Shown here piece after piece: positions 4,315 through 11,888 of a stretch of DNA of 11,888 bases (its first letter is position 1; the number at the start of each line of letters is the position of its first letter). The stretch comes from Clostridia bacterium (GTDB lineage: Bacteria; Bacillota; Clostridia; Christensenellales; Aristaeellaceae): assembly GCA_016297535.1 (NCBI GenBank), contig JAEDGL010000076.1, positions 1 to 11,888 of the forward strand. Direction: 5' to 3'. Under the pieces are notes generated by a model that was given only the letters and a program-made list of their open reading frames with translations, was not told where the DNA came from and did not search any database. Position numbers and translations under genes: made by a program.

Positions 4315-6891
4315 TTAATCCCACAGCAGGCACTGGCTTTTGCCTTTCTGCTTGGCGCGGCGCAGGGCCTCGTCCGCTTTTTCAAGCAGCAGCTGCAGGT
4401 CGCGCTCATCCTTTCCGCACACGGCGATGCCGCCGGAGCAGGAGGCATCAAGCGGCTCCTCCATCAGGCTGTCGTTAAACTGGCTACAGATGCGCTGGCC
4501 CAGGTCCATGGCGGTTTGCACGCTATCCAGATGCTTCAGGATCACCGCAAATTCATCCCCGCCGTAGCGGCAGAGAACATCCTCCGTGCGGGTCTGGCTG
4601 CGCAGTAGATCGGCAAAGGCGCGAATCATGCGGTCGCCTGTGTCGTGGCCGAAGGTGTCGTTAACCTTTTTGAGGTTATCAAGATCAAACATGCAAACGG
4701 CCAGAGGCAGGTTTTCTGTGCGGATGGATGCGATGGCCGCCTGAAAACCGCGACGGTTGAGCAGGCCTGTCAGATAGTCCCGGTGGGCCTCGTCGCGCAG
4801 AATGCTCTCCCGCCTGTGGGCCTGCGCGATATCGATCAGGTTTTGCACGCGCTTGCGCAAATCGCAGATGGGATGGCGCTTGCAAAGAAAATCGTCGGTT
4901 TCCAGGGCAAGCGGCAGCTCTGCCGCCTTTTTGCTGTTGGGAATGGTGGCCAGAATGGGAATCTTCCAGAGAGAGGAATCCTGACGCAGCGATTCAACCA
5001 GCATGGCGGCGCCGTTTTCGGGCAGGGTCAGGCTTAAAATGATGGCGGAAATGGCGCTTTGCCCATGCTCGCGGATCAGGGCAAGGGCGCTGGACGCGTT
5101 GGATTCCTCCATCACCTGGTACTGCCCCGCAAAAACCTGATGCACCTTTTTGCGATACGACGCATCCTCGTCAACCACCAGCACGCTGGTTACGTCCCAT
5201 TCCGTTTCCTGCGCCTTTTGCACAGCCTTCGGGGCGCGGCTGAGCTGATCCTTCCACAGCTGCTCGTACTGCGCAACAGGCATGGGCTTTGCAAAGAAAT
5301 ATCCCTGCAGATAATCGCAATCCATGGCGTGCAGGCGCTTGACCTGCTCACTGGTTTCCACGCCCTCGGCAACCACGCTCAGGTGCAGCTTGTGCGCCAT
5401 ATGAATGATATCGTTGAGCAGGCTTTGCTGGGCGGGGCGTTGCAGCTCGTTGCGGATAAACTTCATATCCAGCTTCAAAATATCCAGCTTCATTTGGCTG
5501 AGCATGTTCAGAGATGAGTACCCGCTTCCAAAGTCATCCATCTCGATGACAAAGCCCAGACGGTGCAGCTCCTCCACGGTGCTTAAAATTTGATCGGCGG
5601 ACTCCGCGTAGGCGCTTTCGGTAATCTCCAGATGCAGGCAGGACGGATCGATCCCGTACTTCTGAACCAGCCCCTGCAGGGTGTCTACCAGATGAAGCTG
5701 ATACACATCCGCCCGGGAAACATTCACCGAGATCGGCAGGGGCCTGTAGCCCTGCTGCTGCCAGTCGCGAAGCAGGATGCACGCCTGCTCCCAGACATAC
5801 TGATCCAGCTGAAAGATAAAGCCGTTTTTTTCAAACAAGGGGATAAACTCGTTGGGTCCGATAAAGCCCCATTCCGGGTGGTTCCAGCGCACCAGCGCCT
5901 CGGCGCCCACAATGCATTCATCCCTCAGGCTGTATTTGGGCTGCAGATAGAGGAGAAACTGCTTTTCGCTCAGCGCGGTTTCCATGGCGTCGGTAATGGC
6001 CTTTTCCCGCAGCAGCTGGCCGCGCAGAGCATCGTCGTACACGGCGCAAAAGCGGTTGTACTGGCCCTTGATGCTGTTGGCGGCGAGCTGTGCGCGGTCG
6101 CACATGATTTCCACCGGGATGGACCGGTCGGTCACCTCATAAACGCCCCAGCGCATCACCACGTTTTTGATGCTCAGAGAAATCGCCTGATCAACAGCGC
6201 GGGCGATGCTCTCCCAATCCTGATTTTTACACTTTTGCAGGCAGAAAAAGGAGTCCGCGCCAAAACGGCTGACAAAGCTGGTATCGTCGGCCATATTGAG
6301 GCAGGTGTTGCCGATGTGCCTGAGCAAAGCGTCGCCCGCCGGTACGCCGAACATATCGTTGTACAGACGGAAGTTTTCAATGCTGGCGCAAACAATGCAA
6401 TAGTCCTGCGCGGGGTTCACCAGCAGCTGCTCGCGCAGCTTCTGATAAAAAAATTCGCGGGTATACAGGTCGGTCAGCCGGTCATACTGCAGCTGGTTTA
6501 CCATGGCCGCGGTTTCCCGCAGCTTGATCAGGCTGGCCACCCGGCTCAGAATCACCTGGGGACGGTAGGGCTTTGGCACAAAGTCGGTCGCGCCATGAGA
6601 CAGCGCGGCAATCTCATCCGCCTCGCTGCCGCTTTGCGTGGTTACGATGACCGGGATCAGGGAGAGCTCCTTGTCCTCCTTAACCTTGTCCAAAAAGGTA
6701 TATCCGTCCATTACCGGCATCTGAACATCCAGCAGAATCAACGCAATGCGGTCGTTTTGCCTGAGAATGTTCAGCGCCTCCTGGCCGTTTTCGGCCTGCA
6801 GCACCGTATACTGACCGGCCAGAATATCGGATAGCATCTCACGGTTGAGCAAATTATCCTCAACGACCAGAATTTGTCTTTTGGGGGTCAT
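4315..6891 (-). CDS. Five-domain c-di-GMP response regulator: REC-GGDEF*-EAL-REC*-GGDEF
   Basis: This 858-residue cytoplasmic signalling protein has no membrane segments. Domains in order: (1) REC, about 5-125, with Glu11/Asp12, phospho-acceptor Asp55 (LLDVQMP) and Lys107 (PKP), apparently functional. (2) GGDEF, about 135-285, degenerate: the signature reads RFGADSF (209-215), so no cyclase activity is expected. (3) EAL, about 300-550, with Glu331 (EAL), Asn390, Glu422, Asp452-Asp453 (DDFGSGYSSL), Lys473, Glu509 (EGVET) and Gln529, the set needed for c-di-GMP phosphodiesterase activity. (4) A second REC, about 567-690, in which the acceptor Asp is replaced by Ser620 (IILSLTLP). (5) GGDEF, about 695-858, intact RYGGDEF (775-781) with an inhibitory-site RTED (768-771) five residues upstream. 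It is therefore probably bifunctional: a c-di-GMP synthase with product inhibition plus a hydrolase. GAGG lies just upstream of the ATG. No partner kinase gene is nearby. Confidence 0.93.
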   Translation of the reverse strand: MTPKRQILVVEDNLLNREMLSDILAGQYTVLQAENGQEALNILRQNDRIALILLDVQMPVMDGYTFLDKVKEDKELSLIPVIVTTQSGSEADEIAALSHGATDFVPKPYRPQVILSRVASLIKLRETAAMVNQLQYDRLTDLYTREFFYQKLREQLLVNPAQDYCIVCASIENFRLYNDMFGVPAGDALLRHIGNTCLNMADDTSFVSRFGADSFFCLQKCKNQDWESIARAVDQAISLSIKNVVMRWGVYEVTDRSIPVEIMCDRAQLAANSIKGQYNRFCAVYDDALRGQLLREKAITDAMETALSEKQFLLYLQPKYSLRDECIVGAEALVRWNHPEWGFIGPNEFIPLFEKNGFIFQLDQYVWEQACILLRDWQQQGYRPLPISVNVSRADVYQLHLVDTLQGLVQKYGIDPSCLHLEITESAYAESADQILSTVEELHRLGFVIEMDDFGSGYSSLNMLSQMKLDILKLDMKFIRNELQRPAQQSLLNDIIHMAHKLHLSVVAEGVETSEQVKRLHAMDCDYLQGYFFAKPMPVAQYEQLWKDQLSRAPKAVQKAQETEWDVTSVLVVDEDASYRKKVHQVFAGQYQVMEESNASSALALIREHGQSAISAIILSLTLPENGAAMLVESLRQDSSLWKIPILATIPNSKKAAELPLALETDDFLCKRHPICDLRKRVQNLIDIAQAHRRESILRDEAHRDYLTGLLNRRGFQAAIASIRTENLPLAVCMFDLDNLKKVNDTFGHDTGDRMIRAFADLLRSQTRTEDVLCRYGGDEFAVILKHLDSVQTAMDLGQRICSQFNDSLMEEPLDASCSGGIAVCGKDERDLQLLLEKADEALRRAKQKGKSQCLLWD

Positions 6892-6971
6892 AGGTTCCTC
6901 ACTCTTTTGTTTCTGTTTTGATGTTTCCGTTTGTTTGCTTTTTCTGCCTGCTTTTGCACTGTTCTCAAGCT

Positions 6972-7009
6972 GTTTGCCGTCATCGGGCTGATGACAGCAT
7001 CGCGCAAAC
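6972..7009 (-). other. Possible leader hairpin of the c-di-GMP gene
   Basis: GTCATC (6979-6984) pairs with GATGAC (6990-6995) around a 5-nt loop, and GTTTGC (6972-6977) can pair with GCAAAC (7004-7009) outside it across an uneven internal loop. It lies in the roughly 125-nt leader predicted from the minus-strand promoter. Apart from this and the two promoters, I see nothing in 6892-7198. Confidence 0.3.
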
Positions 7010-7023
7010 CATACGATCTTTAT

Positions 7024-7052
7024 AGTATATCAAATCCCACGCCAAAACACAA
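7024..7052 (-). promoter_or_regulatory. Predicted sigma-A promoter for the c-di-GMP gene
   Basis: Read on the minus strand, TTGTGT (7052-7047) and TATACT (7029-7024) are separated by 17 nt, with TG one base ahead of the -10 (extended -10). The -35 is a weak match and the -10 good. It faces the ATG at 6891 and implies a leader of about 125 nt. Confidence 0.55.
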
Positions 7053-7097
7053 TAGCCGCGCCGGCCATATGAAAAGGATCGTCGTTTTTTACCAAAC

Positions 7098-7126
7098 TTG
7101 ACAAAAAAACACCCGTAGACTATACT
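7098..7126 (+). promoter_or_regulatory. Predicted strong sigma-A promoter of the murQ unit
   Basis: TTGACA (7098-7103, perfect -35) and TATACT (7121-7126, five of six -10 bases) are separated by exactly 17 nt, with an A-rich spacer start. Transcription would begin near 7133, about 65 nt before the murQ ATG. It is divergent from the minus-strand promoter at 7024-7052. I see no clear operator palindrome. Confidence 0.8.
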
Positions 7127-7198
7127 GAATCTACTTTGAGAAAGCCTGTTTTTCATAGGTCGTTTCAATCAAGCCTCCGGCAGCAAAGGAGAATGTCT

Positions 7199-8121
<923 letters not shown>

Positions 8122-8125
<4 letters not shown>

Positions 8126-9648
8126 TTCGCGATATCACCTGGAAAACCGGCCAGCGCATTGTAGCCGGGTTTGAAGGCTTTACCGTGCCCGAGGCGTTGA
8201 AACGCCTGATACGCACCTATAAGGTGGGCAACATCATCCTTTTCAGGCGCAATGTGGAAAGCGCCGCTCAGCTTTATCAGCTGTGCAGCGAGCTGCAGGA
8301 CCTGGTGATGGCCGAAACGGGCCTGCCCGCGCTGATCGCGATCGATCAGGAGGGCGGCGCGGTTAGCCGCCTGCCGCAGGAGTGCGCCAGCGCGCCCTGC
8401 GCCATGGCCGTGGCCTCCACGGGCGATGTGGAAAACGCCTACCAGTCCGGCCTGCTGACGGGCAGAACGCTCAACGCGCTGGGCATCAACTTCGACCTTG
8501 CTCCCGTGATGGATACCAACTCCAATCCGGGTAACCCGGTGATCGGTGTGCGCTCCTTTGGCGACCAGCCCGAAACCGTGGCCCATTACGGCTGCGCCGT
8601 TATCCGCGGCCTGGAGCAAAGCGTGCTCAGCTGCGCCAAGCACTTTCCCGGCCATGGCGATACGGAGGTGGACTCCCATCTGGGCCTGCCGGTGGTGGAT
8701 AAAAGCCTGGATCAGCTGGAGGCCTGCGAGCTGGTGCCCTTCCGCGCCGCGGCGGAGGCCGGTGTTAGCGCCATCATGACCACGCATATCCTGTTTCCGC
8801 AAATCGAAAAGGAAAACGTGCCCGCCACCATGTCCAAAGCCATTGTGCAGGGCATTCTGCGCCAAAGGCTTGGCTTTCAGGGGCTTGTGATCTCCGACTG
8901 CATGATGATGCAGGCCATCGCCCGCTTCTACGGCACGGTGCAGGGCTCGCTGGCGGCCATCAACGCGGGCGTGGATCTGGTTTGCATTTCTCACGATCCC
9001 GCGCTTGCCGGTGAGGCCTGTGCGGCGGCTATTTCCGGTGCCGATCCCCGGATGATGGACGAGTGTGTGGCGCGCATTGTGGCGGTCAAGCAGGCGCTGC
9101 TCAAGCGTCCGCGCCTGCCCATGAGCGCGGCGGTTGATCCCCAGGCCCTGCGCGCTGTGCAGCAGCAGCGTGCCGCGTCGGTGTGTCTGGTGGGCGCGCA
9201 GGAGCTGGCGCCGCTTGGCGGCAGGCCCTTCTTTGTGGGCTGTCAACCGTTCCATGCCTCGCAGGCAGTGGATTCGCTGGGCCGCATGACCGGCTTTGCG
9301 GAGTATCTGCAAAGCCAGCTGGGCGGAACCAGCCTTGTTACCCCCGTGGAGCCCGGCGCAGAGGAGATCGCAAAGGCTGTGGCTGGCGCCGCAAACGCCA
9401 CCAGCATTGTGCTTTGCACGTATAACGCGCACATCCGGCGGGAGCAGCTTGCCCTGATGCAGGCGCTGGGACAAACCGGCAAGCCGCTGATTGTATGCGC
9501 CATGGGCAATCCCTACGATCTGAGCAGCCTGCCGCAGGGCGCGTGCGGCCTGACGGCCTTTGAGTACACCGCGGATATGCTGCGCATCCTCCGGGATGTG
9601 CTCACCGGCGCGTACAAGCCCGCAGGCACGCTGAGCGTAAAACTGTAA
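8122..9648 (+). CDS. nagZ: Beta-N-acetylglucosaminidase, GH3 family (NagZ-like), cytoplasmic
   Basis: It is expected to hydrolyse GlcNAc from GlcNAc-MurNAc or its peptide derivatives. Length is 508 residues. The N-terminal GH3 barrel (about 1-335) contains AIDQEGGAVSRL (Asp75, Arg83), LAPVMDTN, the NagZ signature KHFPGHGDTEVDSH (from Lys173), with Asp184/His186 as the acid-base dyad, and the nucleophile Asp259 in VISDCMMMQAI. A second alpha/beta domain (about 345-508) resembles the GH3 C-terminal domain seen in Bacillus NagZ but is shorter, and absent from the single-domain E. coli enzyme. There is no signal peptide, so it should act in the cytoplasm, beside MurQ. The start is ATG 8122, overlapping the murQ stop, with AAGGGG about 10 nt before it; longer readings run into murQ. 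It is translationally coupled to murQ. Confidence 0.9.
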
Positions 9649-9653
9649 AAACC

Positions 9654-9673
9654 GGCTCCGCAAATGCGGGGCC
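9654..9673 (+). other. Small hairpin between nagZ and the lipoprotein gene
   Basis: GGCTCCGC (9654-9661) pairs with GCGGGGCC (9666-9673), with one G-T wobble and loop AAAT, in the 42-nt gap. There is no U-run, so it is not a full terminator; it could stabilise or mark the 3' end of a murQ-nagZ message and lower downstream expression. Confidence 0.45.
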
Positions 9674-9690
9674 ACGAAAGAGGCTTTCAA

Positions 9691-10902
9691 ATGATCAAGC
9701 GTTTTCTGGCGCTGCTTGCGGCGCTTTGGCTGCCCCTTGCCGCGTGCGCCGGGGAGGCTTCCTCCTCAGATGCCATCGTCCTGTATACCCTTGCGCCGGG
9801 GGCGGAGGCGCTGCCCCTTTGGGAGGCCGCCGCATGGCAGCCGCCCGAGGGGCTGGAAGAGATGTACGCCCTTATGCAAAACGCACGCTCCTACGGCGAT
9901 GTGTATCTGGTGCGAATGCCCAGTGGCCGCGCGCTGGCCAGCGTAAGCTGGATGGAAACGCAAAAGCCCTGTTCGGCCAAGGAGCTGCTGCGGCTTTGGC
10001 CGCAGATTGCGCAAAACATTGCGCAAAAGGGCGTTATGGTGGACGACAGCCAGAGCTGCGCCCGCATGCAGATCCTTTACGGGTTTGACGCGCTGTGCAT
10101 TCAAACCACCATTGATAGCGTGCGTCCCGGCGCGCCGCGGCTGAACGCCGTGGGAATCGCCTTTTCGCTTGATACGCTGCTTGTGGAGCTGTGGACGCTT
10201 GCGCCTGAGCAGCAAACCTATGCGCCCCAGGAACAGGCAGCGCAGGAGCTGACCGGGGATCTGGCCGCGATGGAGGCGTTCATGCGCTCGCTCAGCTTTC
10301 CCGGCGAGCAGCCTGCGGTGATGGAGGGCGTGCCCTATGCGGATCCCGACGGGCGCTTCTCGCTTACGCTACCCCGGGGCTGCACGGTCATCACCCCCTC
10401 CAGCGCGTCCGGGGAGGTGGAGCGGGCGCGTGAGGCCTATGTGGCCGCGCATGAGGCGGGCGCGGATGCGCTGTTCAGTGAATACCTCAACGATGTACGC
10501 ACCCAGAATGTTACGCTGATCCTTGCGCCGGATCAGCAGACGGCGGTGGAGATCTTTGCCTCGCAGGAGGAAAGCTTTCGCGATGTGACGGTAGAGCAGC
10601 TGCTGATGCTGGCCAAACCCATCTGCCAAACGCTTGCGCAAAAATTTGACGCCGCGTATCTCCTGAGCGGCAGCGAGGAAACGCAGATCAGCGGCATCGG
10701 GCATTCGTGGCTGATCTACTGGCTGCGAAGCGGCGAGGCGGACGCGCAGCTGGATGTGCTGGCCGCCGTGCTGGACGATGCCTGGCTGTATGAGGTGGAT
10801 GTGTTTACCCACAACGGCAACCAGGAGCAGCGCACGCTGTGGCACACCTACCTCACCCAAACCCTGCGGTATACGCCGCTGGTGAACGCACTGGATGAAT
10901 AA
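9691..10902 (+). CDS. Predicted lipoprotein of unknown function, possibly an internal duplication
   Basis: I do not recognise a named family. The 403-residue product starts MIKRFLALLAALWLPLAAC: two basic residues, a hydrophobic core and a lipobox LAAC with Cys19, followed by a Ser-rich linker (GEASSSD), so it is probably exported and lipid-anchored outside the membrane. The rest is soluble and seems to be two similar halves (about 25-203 and 215-397). Each has a helix with QxxAQK (QNIAQKG 108-114; QTLAQKF 313-319) followed by paired beta strands and a closing helix; the second half opens with DGRFSLTLPRG, recalling PsbP/DUF1795-type folds. The start at 9691 is supported by AAAGAGG (9677-9683); ATG 9664 lies in a hairpin and would spoil the signal peptide. 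It sits 42 nt after nagZ and 15 nt before the glycosyltransferase. Confidence 0.8.
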   Translation: MIKRFLALLAALWLPLAACAGEASSSDAIVLYTLAPGAEALPLWEAAAWQPPEGLEEMYALMQNARSYGDVYLVRMPSGRALASVSWMETQKPCSAKELLRLWPQIAQNIAQKGVMVDDSQSCARMQILYGFDALCIQTTIDSVRPGAPRLNAVGIAFSLDTLLVELWTLAPEQQTYAPQEQAAQELTGDLAAMEAFMRSLSFPGEQPAVMEGVPYADPDGRFSLTLPRGCTVITPSSASGEVERAREAYVAAHEAGADALFSEYLNDVRTQNVTLILAPDQQTAVEIFASQEESFRDVTVEQLLMLAKPICQTLAQKFDAAYLLSGSEETQISGIGHSWLIYWLRSGEADAQLDVLAAVLDDAWLYEVDVFTHNGNQEQRTLWHTYLTQTLRYTPLVNALDE

Positions 10903-10917
10903 CGGAGGACAGATTTC

Positions 10918-11841
10918 ATGAGCACAGTCAGCGTTGTCATACCCTGCTATAACGAGGAGGAGGCCGTGCCGCTGTTTTACGAGGCCTTCCTGCGGGATAC
11001 GCAGGGCATGCCCGTAACCTTTGAATTGCTCTTTGTGGACGATGGCAGCCGCGACGGAACGCTTTGCCGGCTGGAGCAGCTGAGCCAAAAAGATGAGCGC
11101 GTGCATTACCTGAGCTTTTCGCGCAACTTTGGCAAGGAAAGCGCCATGTTTGCCGGCATGGAGGCCGCCACGGGCGATTATGTGGCCATTATGGATGTGG
11201 ATTTGCAGGATCCGCCCTCCCTGCTGCCCCGCATGCTGGAAGCCATCCAGAACGAGGGCTACGACTGCGTGGCCAGCCGCCGCGTAACCCGCAAGGGCGA
11301 GCCGCCCATCCGCAGCTTTTTTGCCCGCGCCTTTTACCGGCTGATCAACCGCATCAGCAAAACGGAAATTGTGGACGGCGCGCGCGATTTTCGCCTGATG
11401 ACCCGCCAGATGGTGGAAGCTATTTTGCAGCTCAGGGAGGTCGGCCGGTTTTCCAAGGGCCTGTTCAGCTGGGTGGGCTTTCAGACCAAGTGGCTGGAGT
11501 ATGAAAATGTGGAGCGAGTGGCGGGCGAAACCAAGTGGTCGTTCTGGAAACTGCTTTTGTACTCCATTGATGGCATTACCGCCTTTTCCACCGCGCCGCT
11601 GGCCATTGCCTCCTTCGCAGGCGTGCTGTTTTGCCTGATTGCCTTTGGCATGCTGCTGTTCTTCTTTTTCAAAACCATCTTCTTTGGCGATCCGGTGGCG
11701 GGTTTCCCTGCCAGCATCTGCATCATCCTGCTGCTGGGAGGTATCCAGCTGTTCTGCATCGGCATTCTGGGACAGTATCTGAGCAAAACCTACCTGGAAA
11801 CCAAAAAGCGCCCGATCTACATTGTCAAAACCAGAAAATAA
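10918..11841 (+). CDS. GT2 membrane glycosyltransferase, GtrB/DPM1-like (polyprenol-phosphate sugar transferase)
   Basis: This 307-residue protein likely moves a sugar from a nucleotide sugar to a polyprenyl phosphate on the cytoplasmic face of the membrane. The GT-A domain (about 1-220) has SVVIPCYNEEE at the start, FVDDGSRDGT (39-48), LSFSRNFGKESA, the metal-binding DVD with LQDPP (93-100), and GARDFRLM at about 154-161, all typical of the GtrB/YfdH/DPM1 group. AGETKWSFWKL (202-212) precedes two transmembrane helices, about 227-253 and 263-287, and a basic C-terminal tail. The ATG at 10918 follows GGAGG (10904-10908). It is the last gene of the murQ unit. The acceptor is probably undecaprenyl phosphate; the sugar cannot be told. 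No partner flippase or polytopic glycosyltransferase is in the window. Confidence 0.9.
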   Translation: MSTVSVVIPCYNEEEAVPLFYEAFLRDTQGMPVTFELLFVDDGSRDGTLCRLEQLSQKDERVHYLSFSRNFGKESAMFAGMEAATGDYVAIMDVDLQDPPSLLPRMLEAIQNEGYDCVASRRVTRKGEPPIRSFFARAFYRLINRISKTEIVDGARDFRLMTRQMVEAILQLREVGRFSKGLFSWVGFQTKWLEYENVERVAGETKWSFWKLLLYSIDGITAFSTAPLAIASFAGVLFCLIAFGMLLFFFFKTIFFGDPVAGFPASICIILLLGGIQLFCIGILGQYLSKTYLETKKRPIYIVKTRK

Positions 11842-11844
11842 GCA

Positions 11845-11879
11845 AAGCCCGCCTCCACATGGTTGTTGGAGGCGGGCTT
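11845..11879 (+). terminator. Terminator-like hairpin after the glycosyltransferase
   Basis: AAGCCCGCCTCCA (11845-11857) pairs perfectly over 13 bp with TGGAGGCGGGCTT (11867-11879) around a 9-nt loop, starting 4 nt after the stop codon. The T-run is short (CTTCGG), so termination may be incomplete. It marks the probable end of the murQ-nagZ-lipoprotein-GT2 unit. Confidence 0.7.
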
Positions 11880-11888
11880 CGGAGCGTC

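Noticed and set aside
4061..4608. Small open frames across the hairpin array, both strands
   Set aside because: They run through palindromes and into the c-di-GMP gene, lack ribosome binding sites and encode no recognisable protein.
5590..6834. Long plus-strand open frame (414 codons) opposite the c-di-GMP gene
   Set aside because: The minus-strand reading shows five clear domains with catalytic motifs; the plus frame has none and no good ribosome binding site.
6900..7012. c-di-GMP (GEMM-type) riboswitch suggested by GGCAAAC and GCAAACC-like stretches next to a c-di-GMP gene
   Set aside because: The P1b hairpin with GAAA loop, the GCAAAGCC segment and the downstream receptor helix are all missing on both strands.
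7136..7198. TTG at 7136 or ATG at 7193 as the murQ start
   Set aside because: The TTG is at the predicted transcription start and has no ribosome binding site; the 7193 ATG is only 1 nt from AAAGGAG. The ATG at 7199 is correctly spaced.
9664..9690. ATG at 9664 as the lipoprotein start
   Set aside because: It lies in the intergenic hairpin and would put charged residues ahead of the signal peptide; the ATG at 9691 has AAAGAGG at the right distance.

Overview
The window reads as a chromosomal segment of a moderately GC-rich Bacillota (low-GC Gram-positive lineage), most likely an uncultured or gut-type member of class Clostridia. The basis is the end of the spc ribosomal-protein operon with a KOW-domain protein between map and infA, strong AGGAGG-type ribosome binding sites, a Cys-rich (zinc-type) LID in adenylate kinase, and TTG/GTG starts. 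Genus or species cannot be named from the sequence. I see no mobile-element genes, CRISPR array, tRNA or rRNA.

Layout. Positions 1-3930 (+) hold the distal part of the spc operon: rplO (5' end cut by the window), secY, adk, map, a KOW-domain RNA-binding protein, infA and rpmJ. The genes are tightly packed or overlapping, except for a 190-nt secY-adk gap that folds into a long imperfect hairpin. The operon stops at rpmJ. The usual continuation (rpsM, rpsK, rpsD, rpoA, rplQ) is absent here. Positions 3931-4314 are non-coding and hold a dense array of perfect or near-perfect hairpins built from repeated modules. A 27-bp perfect inverted repeat bounds 3957-4297, and several of the hairpins look like terminators. 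Positions 4315-6891 (-) encode a convergent five-domain cyclic-di-GMP protein (REC, degenerate GGDEF, EAL, degenerate REC, canonical GGDEF). Positions 6892-7198 form a divergent promoter region with one sigma-A-like promoter per direction.

Positions 7098-11879 (+) look like one transcription unit: promoter, murQ, nagZ, a predicted lipoprotein of unknown function, a GT2 polyprenol-phosphate glycosyltransferase, then a terminator-like hairpin. NagZ would release GlcNAc from GlcNAc-MurNAc cell-wall fragments, and MurQ converts MurNAc-6-phosphate to GlcNAc-6-phosphate plus D-lactate, so the first half of the unit is peptidoglycan (muropeptide) salvage. The lipoprotein and the membrane glycosyltransferase suggest a link to envelope glycan biology, but that link is inference from gene order.

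Most of the window is ordinary. The parts most worth a second look are the hairpin array at the broken end of the spc operon, the secY-adk hairpin, the unusual domain order of the c-di-GMP protein, and the uncharacterised lipoprotein with an apparent internal duplication in the murQ-nagZ unit.
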